From Prevotellaceae bacterium (lineage in GTDB: Bacteria; Bacteroidota; Bacteroidia; Bacteroidales; Paludibacteraceae): DNA of 36,138 nt. The position numbers and the translations under genes are program-made. This document shows, in pieces, positions 1-6,504 of the stretch; position 1 is the first letter of the stretch; every line of letters starts with the position of its first letter. The notes beneath the pieces were generated by a model. It ran no database searches. It was not told where the DNA came from and saw nothing but the letters and a program-made list of their open reading frames with translations. The DNA is taken from NCBI GenBank assembly GCA_031261165.1, contig JAISJU010000024.1:1-36138 (forward strand), given 5' to 3'.

Positions 1-16
1 CGGTTTTTGTAACCAT
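1..16 (-). CDS. Possible 5' end of a gene leaving the window
   Basis: Only five codons (MVTKT) are visible. The call rests on the ATG at 16-14, a purine-rich stretch just upstream on the minus strand (gaaaggga) and a TATATTTG -7 box at 55-48. The product cannot be named. Confidence 0.4.
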
Positions 17-47
17 GGTCAATCCCTTTCTTTGTGTGTTAGCAACG

Positions 48-55
48 CAAATATA
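48..55 (-). promoter_or_regulatory. Bacteroidetes-type -7 box for the gene leaving the window at the left
   Basis: TATATTTG on the minus strand matches TAnnTTTG and lies about 30 nt upstream of the possible start at 16. Confidence 0.4.
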
Positions 56-145
56 AGGGTTTGACCTTTTTATTTCTTATTTATTTGAACTTTTATAAAT
101 AGCAACTTGAATTAATTATCAAAATAATTTTAAAAGAAAAATAAT

Positions 146-529
146 ATGGCAACAGAAAAACAATTAGCCGCCTTAAAAAAGGCGCGTTCTGCAAAAGCAA
201 AGAAAACGCTTACAAAAGCGATTAAAACTACAAAAAAACAGGTAGCAAAATCGCTATCGCGGTCAGTGAAAACCACCAAAAAGCAAGTAGCAAAGTCGCT
301 CGCAAAAACAAAAAAGCGAGTGGTGAAGTCATTGGGCGAAACGAAAAATAGTGAAAAATTGACATTCGCAGAACAACGCATTTTGTATTATTCAGCATTG
401 GCAGTTTTGGAAAATATGCAGTGGGACAAAACCGATGGCGTTTATCGTGAAGATTACGAAAATTGGTTGTATTCACTTGATAAAACAGAGTATTCTTTGC
501 TGAAAAAAGCGATTGCAAAAATCAAGTAG
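146..529 (+). CDS. Lysine-rich basic protein with histone H1-like repeats
   Basis: This 127-aa protein has two parts. Residues 1-68 are very rich in Lys and Ala and contain a repeated phrase (KTTKKQVAKSL twice, then a degenerate copy). The tail (about 70-127) is more ordinary and probably helical. The basic repeats resemble histone H1 or Hc1-like tails, so non-specific DNA or RNA binding is an inference. No catalytic motif is visible. It lies 31 bases upstream of the J-domain gene in the same direction and belongs to the accessory block. The minus-strand ORFs over it are shadows of its repeats. Confidence 0.7.
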   Translation: MATEKQLAALKKARSAKAKKTLTKAIKTTKKQVAKSLSRSVKTTKKQVAKSLAKTKKRVVKSLGETKNSEKLTFAEQRILYYSALAVLENMQWDKTDGVYREDYENWLYSLDKTEYSLLKKAIAKIK

Positions 530-560
530 TAGTTTCAGTCCTTAAAGTCCTTAAAAAAAG

Positions 561-911
561 ATGTTCAAAACCTGCACCACCGCCGACCAATGCAAAACCC
601 GCTACCGCGAACTTGCAAAAGAACTGCACCCCGACAAACAGGGTGGCAGTTCTGCGGCGTTTCAAGCAATGCAAGCCGAATACGAGGCGCGGCTCGCAGA
701 ACTTATCAAAGGCACACGCACAAACAGTATCGAATACACGCGCCTTGTAACCGCGCTGCTCGAAATACTGAAAATCACAAAGCCCGAATACTACGAGTTG
801 GTAAAACTCTTCGGAAACCACCCAACCGTACAAACTGTGGCGCAACTTATCACACAAATTGCGCCCGGCAAAGGAAATTTAGTCAATAATGTATTAAAAA
901 TATTGCAATAA
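561..911 (+). CDS. Small J-domain (DnaJ-like) protein
   Basis: A 116-aa protein whose N-terminal half is a short J-domain: a helix, the HPD signature in LHPDKQGG (about residues 23-30), then a helix ending around residue 50. The HPD motif is what stimulates the ATPase of DnaK-type chaperones. There is no Gly/Phe region, zinc-finger domain or C-terminal substrate domain, so it is not a housekeeping DnaJ. Residues 55-116 have no motif I recognise. Short J-domain proteins of this sort are common on plasmids, phages and integrative elements of Bacteroidetes, which agrees with the neighbours. The specific partner is unknown. Confidence 0.75.
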   Translation: MFKTCTTADQCKTRYRELAKELHPDKQGGSSAAFQAMQAEYEARLAELIKGTRTNSIEYTRLVTALLEILKITKPEYYELVKLFGNHPTVQTVAQLITQIAPGKGNLVNNVLKILQ

Positions 912-932
912 CAAATCAAAATTACAATTACT

Positions 933-1137
933 ATGATAAAAATATTAGTAAATGGCAAAAAAACTTTTAGGGTAAAATGCGATTTATGTGGTTGTATTTT
1001 CACTTGTGAAAATGGCAGATTTGTCCTATTTCAACAAAAAAGATGAAGATGATTTTTTTGTTGATTGTCCTTGCTGCAAAGATAGACAGCACGGAGTTGT
1101 AAAACATAGCAAAAATGACAATGTTTTTTACGATTAA
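933..1137 (+). pseudogene. Small zinc-ribbon protein, split by a frameshift
   Basis: Two overlapping reading frames each carry half of what looks like one zinc ribbon. Frame 1 (933-1046, 37 aa) has the first cysteines (VKCDLCGCIFTC) and then stops. Frame 2 (1012-1137, 41 aa if started at its own ATG) has the second knuckle (VDCPCCKDR). Joining them near 1012-1020 would give a protein of about 68 aa with two CxxC-type knuckles. A single-base indel, real or from sequencing, explains this best. Two genuine overlapping small genes is the less likely alternative. Neither frame is in the ORF track. Confidence 0.5.
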
Positions 1138-1261
1138 AACCTAACCGCCTATCTGATTGAAATGATAAAAAAGGCGATAATGGTAATGCGCGGTATCAGA
1201 CCAATGCGTTTTATCTTTAATAAGTTCTTTGACATATTGAATTTTACCGAAAAAAAAGAGA

Positions 1262-1291
1262 TTGTTATTTCAAAAATAATTACTACTTTTG
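1262..1291 (+). promoter_or_regulatory. Promoter of the 53-aa ORF/GNAT pair
   Basis: TTG at 1262-1264 and TACTTTTG at 1284-1291 match the Bacteroidetes -33 and -7 elements with 19 bases between them. The start codon follows 35 bases later. Confidence 0.65.
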
Positions 1292-1326
1292 CAGTGTAAT
1301 TTATAAACCAATAAAAAGTAAGAATT

Positions 1327-1488
1327 ATGGCACGTCCAATAAAACCAACGCCGATTTTGTACGGCGAAGACGCTATTCGTTTTGAAATGCGTATGCAAAA
1401 TGTTAAACCAATGCCAAAACGTGAACGCGAAGAACAACGCCGCGCTTACGAATTGTTTAAATCACGCGCAACATTTCCAATGTTATGA
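1327..1488 (+). CDS. 53-aa protein, possible antitoxin partner of the GNAT enzyme
   Basis: This small gene, missing from the ORF track, encodes MARPIKPTPILYGEDAIRFE... and has a very charged second half (PKREREEQRRAYELFKSRA). It begins 35 bases after a good promoter. Its stop overlaps the next start as ATGA (1485-1488), so the two are probably translationally coupled. A short basic protein immediately ahead of a GNAT acetyltransferase is the layout of GNAT toxin-antitoxin modules such as TacAT and AtaRT. No ribbon-helix-helix motif is obvious to me, so the antitoxin role is an inference from position and size. Confidence 0.6.
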   Translation: MARPIKPTPILYGEDAIRFEMRMQNVKPMPKREREEQRRAYELFKSRATFPML

Positions 1489-2024
1489 GTTTGAATGGCA
1501 TAAATTTTGAATGGAAACCAAAAAGGTTAGATTTTGATACAAAAATAAAACCTTTTGAAAGCGAGGACACCGATTTGAATAATTTTTTGAAAAACGATGC
1601 GAAAAATTATCTCAAACAACGTCTTGCTGTTACCTATCTGATTGAAAATGATGTAGAAACAATCGCCTACTTTTGTTTGTCCAATGACATTGTGTTGCGC
1701 TTATTTTCAGATAAAGAGGGTTGGAAAAAAATCAAAAAGAGTATTCCCAACGCCAAACTTCGCAGTATATATCCTGCCATAAAGATAGGACGTTTGGCTG
1801 TGGCAACAGATTATGCAGGCAACGGCTTTGGCAAACTTATTTTGCAGATTGTCCGCGAAATGTATTCTTCCGAAACGCAACCGTCAGGATGCCGTTTCGT
1901 AACTGTAGATGCGTATCAAAATGCCGTTCATTTCTATCAGAAACATAAATTTGAGTTTTTAACAAGTGATGACGAAAACGAAAAAACACGATTAATGTAT
2001 TATGACTTGCAGGCAATACAATAA
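1485..2024 (+). CDS. GNAT family N-acetyltransferase (toxin-like)
   Basis: A 179-aa GNAT-fold protein. The acetyl-CoA binding motif A is visible as IKIGRLAVATDYAGNGFGKLIL (about 100-121), with the R/Q-x-x-G-x-G/A pattern in the form YAGNGFGK. A C-terminal VDAYQNAVHFYQKHKFE segment is typical of motif B, where a conserved Tyr is often catalytic. The opening phrase on falling within the limits of (D/F)DC-like residues resembles the TacT/AtaT toxin group, which acetylate charged tRNAs. The substrate cannot be read from the sequence. It is coupled to the 53-aa ORF by a 4-bp overlap and a terminator follows about 100 bases downstream, so the pair forms its own unit. Confidence 0.75.
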   Translation: MSLNGINFEWKPKRLDFDTKIKPFESEDTDLNNFLKNDAKNYLKQRLAVTYLIENDVETIAYFCLSNDIVLRLFSDKEGWKKIKKSIPNAKLRSIYPAIKIGRLAVATDYAGNGFGKLILQIVREMYSSETQPSGCRFVTVDAYQNAVHFYQKHKFEFLTSDDENEKTRLMYYDLQAIQ

Positions 2025-2125
2025 ATTCATTTAAGACTTGCAGCATTGTGCGCACAATGAAATGGCTTAAAACTGCATTAAAAAGGTAGTGTCCGTAACT
2101 TTTCCTAAATGATTTTCCAAAAATT

Positions 2126-2160
2126 CGGTAAAATTCAATATGAGTTTTACCGTTTTTTTT
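2126..2160 (+). terminator. Rho-independent-like terminator after the GNAT gene
   Basis: CGGTAAAATTC and GAGTTTTACCG pair over 11 bp (one G-U pair) around the loop AATAT and are followed by eight T. Confidence 0.7.
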
Positions 2161-2185
2161 ATGTCGAAAAACCAAAAATATTGCA

Positions 2186-2410
2186 ATGAAAAAGAGTTTA
2201 TTAACAATGGTCGCACTATCAGCAGCATTGGCAAGCAATGCAGAATATCAAAGGTATGCTCGTGATTTGTCAGAAAAAAGACAACCGCGAAAGGCGACAG
2301 CAGCCCAAATTGCGGCGCGAAACCATTTAAAGGAATTTGATATTGACGGCGAAATAATTTATGCTATCAATTACAAGAACGCATTGAAAAAAAAACAAAA
2401 AAAACAATGA
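2186..2410 (+). CDS. Small protein with a signal-peptide-like start
   Basis: 74 aa. Residues 1-19 (MKKSLLTMVALSAALASNA) look like a Sec signal peptide, followed by a charged, lysine-rich mature part of about 55 residues with no recognised domain. Its stop overlaps the start of the helicase gene (ATGA, 2407-2410), which suggests coupling. An exported protein coupled to a DNA helicase would be odd, so the signal-like segment may instead be a short membrane anchor or a chance hydrophobic helix. Confidence 0.5.
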   Translation: MKKSLLTMVALSAALASNAEYQRYARDLSEKRQPRKATAAQIAARNHLKEFDIDGEIIYAINYKNALKKKQKKQ

Positions 2411-3933
2411 AACTAATCCAAATCCTAAACCAATTTTTCACCATAAAAGGCGAACTCGGCACAAAGTTTTGCGTGTCCGCAGACAGCGACCGTAACAATA
2501 ATGTTACGCGGGTAGAATATATCACGGTGCAAAGCACAAAGAAACTCCCCGCCGATTGGCAAAATGAGAAAAAACGCCATAGCACAACGGATATTGCCAA
2601 AGTGCAACCGATAGAGCAAAAGTTAAGCGGTTTGGGTATGGCTTACGCGCCTGCCGCCACAGCCGTGCAGGTGCTTAACACTGTTGTCCCCGATAGTATG
2701 GGCGATGAAGTGAATAACGCCCTCGCAAACCTCAAAAAAGCGGTGGGCGATGTGAGCGGTTTCGTAGCAGAACGCTTACAGTTCAGCCGCGCCGAACTTG
2801 CCGACCGCCTCGCTGCCGAACAGGTAGATGCCGTTGCGCTTTCCATTTTCAACATTGAAGCGCGTGAGCAGGGATTTATCATTGGCGACCAGACAGGCGT
2901 AGGCAAAGGGCGCATTGCCGCCGCAATGATACGCTACGCAATCGTACAGGGACACACGCCCGTATTCATTACCGAAAAACCTAACCTTTTTACCGACTTT
3001 TACCGCGATTTAGCGGACATTGGTTGTCCGCAGTATCGACCGTTCATTATTAATACACGCGCCAGCAACACGGTCATCAAAGACAAAAACGGCGAAAAAC
3101 TGTTTGACGCGCCGGACGAAAAAACACAGCGTAAAATCATTGAAAGCGGTGAACTTACAAAAGATTATGATTTTGTACTCACTACCTACTCGCAGTTTTC
3201 TGACGAAGATTACACGCCTAAAAAGAATTTTCTCGTGCAAATGGCTGACGACAACATTATCGTAATGGACGAAGCACACAATGCCGCAGGTGTGGTTGAT
3301 GATGACGAAAGCGAGGGCGACAGTGAGGGCGATTTCAAACGCAAGCAAAAAGGCTCAAACCGTGCTACCTATTTCACAAAAACCATTGTGCCGCGTGTAA
3401 AAGGTGTGGTGTTCCTTTCGGCTACCTTTGCCAAACGTCCCGACAATATGCCGCTTTATGCCATTAAAACCTGCATAGGCGAAACTTCACTCAAACCGAA
3501 TGACCTCGCTACTGCCATTACAAAAGGCGGCGTGGCATTGCAGGAAGTTTTATCGGCAAATGTGGTAAAAGAGGGGCAAATGATGCGCCGTGAAAAAAGT
3601 AAAGACCAGATTATTACCAACTACATTTATCTGAACAAAGAGGGCAAAGCCCGTTTTGGCGTGAAAGACAGCGAAAAGCACGACCGCCAAACGCTCGACA
3701 GCATTACCGAACTGATGCGCGACATTATTGAATTTCAAAAGACTTATATAGAGCCGATTATCAAACAGCGAAACGAGTTGTTTCCGAATACAAAGATACG
3801 AATTTTGAAAGCAATTCACAACTGTGACCGAAATTCTGAACATCGTGATAAAGTTGTTTCCGAATACAAAGATACGAATCTTGAAAGCAATTCACAACTA
3901 CACGAAAAATCGTACAAGTGCCTGATAGGATAG
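2407..3933 (+). CDS. Strawberry-notch-type P-loop helicase ATPase, C-terminally truncated
   Basis: The 508-aa frame carries the N-terminal ATPase lobe of the Strawberry notch (SNO)-like SF2 family found in phages and integrative elements. Visible motifs are AEQVDAVALSIFNIE (Q-like region, about 137-151), Walker A GDQTGVGKGR (160-169), DEAH (288-291) and the SAT motif in LSATFAKRP (338-340). Homologues continue into a second helicase lobe (motifs V and VI), which is missing here. From about codon 457 (base 3777) the frame runs through two CRISPR repeats, so the last 50 or so residues are not native. The protein probably could not act as a helicase alone. Earlier starts are blocked by the coupled upstream gene. 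Confidence 0.75.
   Translation: MKLIQILNQFFTIKGELGTKFCVSADSDRNNNVTRVEYITVQSTKKLPADWQNEKKRHSTTDIAKVQPIEQKLSGLGMAYAPAATAVQVLNTVVPDSMGDEVNNALANLKKAVGDVSGFVAERLQFSRAELADRLAAEQVDAVALSIFNIEAREQGFIIGDQTGVGKGRIAAAMIRYAIVQGHTPVFITEKPNLFTDFYRDLADIGCPQYRPFIINTRASNTVIKDKNGEKLFDAPDEKTQRKIIESGELTKDYDFVLTTYSQFSDEDYTPKKNFLVQMADDNIIVMDEAHNAAGVVDDDESEGDSEGDFKRKQKGSNRATYFTKTIVPRVKGVVFLSATFAKRPDNMPLYAIKTCIGETSLKPNDLATAITKGGVALQEVLSANVVKEGQMMRREKSKDQIITNYIYLNKEGKARFGVKDSEKHDRQTLDSITELMRDIIEFQKTYIEPIIKQRNELFPNTKIRILKAIHNCDRNSEHRDKVVSEYKDTNLESNSQLHEKSYKCLIG
3777..3898 (-). CRISPR. Two-repeat CRISPR array, Bacteroidetes type II-C-like repeat
   Basis: Two 46-bp repeats (3777-3822 and 3853-3898) differ at one base and flank one 30-bp spacer (3823-3852). 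The ends are inverted (GTTGT...ACAAC). Read on the minus strand, the repeat starts GTTGTGAATTGCTTTCAAAA and ends GGAAACAAC, and it closely resembles from memory the 46-47-bp repeats of Bacteroides/Flavobacteria type II-C systems (GTTGTGATTTGCTTTC...). It contains TATCTTTG, a -7 promoter box, in that orientation. Repeat-embedded promoters are known in other II-C arrays. No cas gene is in the window. The next 30 bases (3899-3928) are not followed by a third repeat. Confidence 0.7.
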
Positions 3934-3935
3934 TT

Positions 3936-3982
3936 TGCACTTTTTTTAATCTGCAAAAATTTTGCAGATTAAAAAAAGTGCA
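3936..3982. repeat. Perfect 23-bp inverted repeat
   Basis: TGCACTTTTTTTAATCTGCAAAA (3936-3958) and its exact complement (3960-3982) are separated by one base. The right arm contains the likely -33 element of the promoter at 3983, so the palindrome could be an operator. It could also be a transposon end or terminator. Confidence 0.75.
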
Positions 3983-3990
3983 TATCTTTG
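3961..3990 (+). promoter_or_regulatory. Promoter of the small RNA candidate
   Basis: TTTG at 3961-3964 and TATCTTTG at 3983-3990 are 18 bases apart, a good Bacteroidetes -33/-7 pair. It overlaps the right arm of the 23-bp inverted repeat. Confidence 0.6.
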
Positions 3991-3996
3991 CAGCAC

Positions 3997-4053
3997 TAAA
4001 AACACATTGGCAGTGGCGTCCTTAAGACAGCCTTGTATCCAGTGTGTTTTTTT
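3997..4053 (+). ncRNA. Candidate short structured RNA of about 55 nt
   Basis: Starting about 7 bases after the -7 box, the sequence folds as one hairpin: AAAAACACATTGG pairs with CCAGTGTGTTTTT (13 bp, one G-U), and inside it GGCGTC pairs with GACaGCC around CTTAA. It ends in a run of seven T, so promoter, RNA and terminator together fit about 60 bases. No ORF lies inside. It shows no complementarity to the CRISPR repeat, so it is not an evident tracrRNA. The family is unknown. It could be a regulatory RNA of the accessory element or simply a terminator hairpin. Confidence 0.45.
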
Positions 4054-4324
4054 CTATACTATTTCTACCTTTAGCTGCCTCTTTACAACCCTCGCGCATA
4101 ATCAAATATACCTCTGTTTCAAGAAAATTATTGTAAATGCTTTTGCTTCCTTTAGCAATAAATGATAGACTTTCAAAACCTTTTCCCTGCGTTGTTTTAT
4201 CTTTTTTTGTCGGTTGCAAGTCCTTCTATATATGTCGGCAACTCTCGTTTTGTTTCTTTTATCATAAATGTACATTAACTGATTTGTTTTCTAATACCTC
4301 TATCCGAAAACAATTCACGATATA

Positions 4325-4357
4325 TAAAAAAAACTCCTAAAAAAATAGTTTTTTTTC
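4325..4357 (-). terminator. Weak terminator after the glycosyltransferase gene
   Basis: On the minus strand AAAAAAACT pairs with AGTTTTTTT and ends in a T run. It contains few G-C pairs and overlaps the stop codon region. Confidence 0.35.
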
Positions 4358-5444
4358 ACGCCGACCGTCTCCATTCGCGTTTTCGGCTTTTCAGTTCTTT
4401 GAGGAAAAAATCTTCGGCGCGACCGACCCAATCGGGGAAGCCGGTATCCGGTCGATACACCGGCAAAAAGCGCAGCAGTCTGGTCAGATTAAACGCTTCG
4501 GAGGCGATGCCCGCGCCGGAGTGCATAGCATCAAAGGCGTTGCATTCCTGCTCAATATGCACCGGTATCATCATCGCGGGCTTTTGCAAATAAAGTGCCT
4601 CGCAGACGGACTCGAAACCGCCGGTGGTGGCATAAGCCTTACAGCCCGCCATCATTTGTACAAACTTGACATCGTTCAATCGGTGGAAGGTGAGCGTGTC
4701 GTCTATCCGCAATTCTTCGGGCGCATCTTTTTTGTCCCAAAAGAAGTGCAGGGGAACGCTTTTGTTCCGCTCGTGCCAAGCCGTGATGTGTTCCGCAAAA
4801 CCGGCATTGAGCATATAGCCCAGCACATAATCGCCCTCGGCGGGCGTTTGGCGCATTACCTCGCGGCGCACGAGGGGCGGCACTACGCTGATGTTGCCCC
4901 AGTCCGACATCGGGCGGAAAGAGAGTGCCAACAGTTTCTCGGCGCGGAGGCAGGTCAGCCGCGTGAAGAACAACAAACTTGCAATTTGCAACGCGCTCTT
5001 TTTCGGGAAAATAAACTCGGGGTGGAAAAAGAGGTATTGGTGCGCAATGCAGATGTAAGGCTTGTTTGGGCGCGTGAGGGCGTAGGTCAGTCCGGTCATC
5101 ACTTCGTAAAAATTGATAACCATATCGGCTTGGCTTTCGTTGATTTTCTTTTTCAGAAAGCGGATACTGCGGGCATATTCGGGCAGTTTGCCGAGATTGT
5201 AGGCAATGCTTTTGAGCAGCATTGATTTCTGGTTTTTCGGCGAGAAGAGGAAACCCGAACTGCCGAAAGTGCTTACCGGACACGGCACGCGCTCGCGGAA
5301 AAAGTTCGGCAACGTTGCCCCGTCTATCTTGCCGACCAGCACTTCGGTTACTTCATCGCCGTTGCGCGTAAGCATTTCGTACATCGAAATCGCCTGCGTG
5401 AGGTGTCCGCGCCCCTCGCCCTGTATTACAAATAAGTATTTCAT
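4356..5444 (-). CDS. Glycosyltransferase of the MJ1255/GT28-like type
   Basis: A 362-aa protein with the GT-B fold pattern. The N-terminal FVIQGEGRGHLTQA (about 5-18) is the glycine-rich acceptor-side loop seen in MurG-like and MJ1255-type enzymes. The C-terminal TTGGFESVCEALYLQKPAMMIPV (about 272-294) is the nucleotide-sugar binding segment, followed by EQECNA. No membrane segment is visible, so a cytoplasmic or inner-face role is likely. Its start overlaps the stop of the LpxH-like gene (bases 5441-5444), so the two are one operon. The link with LpxH suggests a glycolipid or lipopolysaccharide substrate, but this is an inference. Confidence 0.8.
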   Translation of the reverse strand: MKYLFVIQGEGRGHLTQAISMYEMLTRNGDEVTEVLVGKIDGATLPNFFRERVPCPVSTFGSSGFLFSPKNQKSMLLKSIAYNLGKLPEYARSIRFLKKKINESQADMVINFYEVMTGLTYALTRPNKPYICIAHQYLFFHPEFIFPKKSALQIASLLFFTRLTCLRAEKLLALSFRPMSDWGNISVVPPLVRREVMRQTPAEGDYVLGYMLNAGFAEHITAWHERNKSVPLHFFWDKKDAPEELRIDDTLTFHRLNDVKFVQMMAGCKAYATTGGFESVCEALYLQKPAMMIPVHIEQECNAFDAMHSGAGIASEAFNLTRLLRFLPVYRPDTGFPDWVGRAEDFFLKELKSRKREWRRSA

Positions 5445-6238
5445 ACGGCTTCTCTTAAAAATAGTTGTTCGCGTTCTTCGTTGGCAAGTTCTTTGTCGTA
5501 GAAAACGATGTTCCAGTTGCCCTGTTCGTCTTCCGTCAAAGCGGAGAGAGAATCAATCCAGTCGCCCGAATTGAGGTAGTGAATGTCGCCGTAGTGCTTG
5601 TTTTCGGGGTGATGTATGTGTCCGCAAATGATGCCTTCGCAATGCTTGGACTTTGCCAGATTGACGAGCGACTCCTCGAAATCGGAAATATACGATACGG
5701 CGGATTTCACTTTTTGCTTTACCGCTTGCGCAAAGGAATAATAAGGTTTCCCGCGCAGGGTGCGGTAGCGGTTATAATGTTTGTTGATGTGCAAAAGCAG
5801 GGTGTAGCCCACATCGCCGAGTTTGGAGAGCCAGCGCATATTGGAGGTAACGTGGTCGAACACATCGCCGTGCGTTACGAAATATCGTTTGCCGTTGTTG
5901 CTTTCGTGTACGAAGTCGGTTACGATTTTCAGGTTATAGAAGTTTATCGGCGTGAGGTCGTCAAGGAAATCATCGTGGTTTCCGCGCACGTAAATCACTT
6001 CTGTGCCGAAGTTTTCCATCATCTTCATTATCACGCGGAAAAACAGCGTGTGTTTCTTTTTCCACGTTTTATGCGCGTTTTTCCGTAAATGCCAACCATC
6101 AATAATGTCGCCGTTGAGAATCAGCCTGTCGCAGTCAATGGACTTGAGAAACTCGGCAACTTCCACCGTTTTTGAGAACGATGTTCCCAAATGTACATCG
6201 GAGATAACGACCGTTGGATAATAAGTTCTGTTCATCAT
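5441..6238 (-). CDS. UDP-2,3-diacylglucosamine hydrolase-like metallophosphoesterase
   Basis: A 265-aa calcineurin-fold phosphoesterase with all metal-binding blocks: SDVHLGTSF (about 13-21), NGDIIDGWH (about 42-50), RGNHDDF (about 85-91), HGDVFDHV (about 122-129) and CGHIHHPE (about 200-207). This is the pattern of LpxH and the COG2908 family, which cleave UDP-2,3-diacylglucosamine to lipid X in lipid A synthesis at the inner face of the inner membrane. The W after GDIIDG is typical of this family. It is coupled to the downstream glycosyltransferase by a 4-bp overlap. Upstream lies a 21-bp repeat array and only a weak promoter-like sequence (GACTTTTG at 6268-6261). Confidence 0.85.
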   Translation of the reverse strand: MMNRTYYPTVVISDVHLGTSFSKTVEVAEFLKSIDCDRLILNGDIIDGWHLRKNAHKTWKKKHTLFFRVIMKMMENFGTEVIYVRGNHDDFLDDLTPINFYNLKIVTDFVHESNNGKRYFVTHGDVFDHVTSNMRWLSKLGDVGYTLLLHINKHYNRYRTLRGKPYYSFAQAVKQKVKSAVSYISDFEESLVNLAKSKHCEGIICGHIHHPENKHYGDIHYLNSGDWIDSLSALTEDEQGNWNIVFYDKELANEEREQLFLREAV

Positions 6239-6328
6239 TTTTTTCTTTAAAATTACTGAACAAAAGTCGTTTCTTTTTATTACGATTTGGTAACGAAAGG
6301 GATAGGATTTTGTTAAGAATAGATATTT

Positions 6329-6496
6329 GTGTCTTCACAAAATTGTTTTGTGTCATCACAAATTGTTTTTGTGTCTTCACAAAACTGTTTTGTGTCATCA
6401 CAAATTGTTTTAGTGTCTTCACAAAACTGTTTAGTGTTATCACAAATTGTTTTAGTGTCTTCACTAAATCGTTTTGTGCTATCACAAATTATTTTT
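6329..6496. repeat. Eight tandem 21-bp units, each an imperfect palindrome
   Basis: Units of the form GTGTCTTCACAAAATTGTTTT and GTGTCATCACAAATTGTTTT alternate, giving a 42-bp higher-order repeat. Across each boundary lies a hairpin such as CACAAAA-ttg-TTTTGTG. The array begins right after the gldG stop and ends about 90 bases before the start of the LpxH-like gene. The period of seven codons makes ORFs appear on both strands (6135-6485, 6214-6504), which are by-products. No spacers, so not CRISPR. Confidence 0.85.
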
Positions 6497-6504
6497 GTGA
6501 ATAG

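Larger units (their letters stand above)
3934..4355. other. Gene-free stretch with hairpins and a likely small RNA
   Basis: No convincing coding sequence. The three short ORFs listed here are AT-rich and lack similarity or good start signals. The first 120 bases hold the 23-bp inverted repeat, promoter and RNA candidate listed separately. From about 4060 to 4320 I see only AT-rich sequence. The end holds a weak terminator for the glycosyltransferase gene. Confidence 0.6.

Noticed and set aside
3997-4053. tracrRNA for the nearby CRISPR repeat
   Set aside because: No stretch complementary to the repeat can be found, and no cas9 is present.
3934-4355. Short ORFs 3962-4165, 4022-4219 and 4137-4340
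   Set aside because: AT-rich, no start signals or similarity, and they cross the hairpins and RNA candidate.
6135-6485. Repeat protein with FVKTQKQFVMTQNN on the minus strand (and its plus-strand twins)
   Set aside because: The 21-bp array gives open frames on both strands, and the frame runs out of phase into the LpxH-like gene.
6329-6496. CRISPR array
   Set aside because: Units are back to back without unique spacers.
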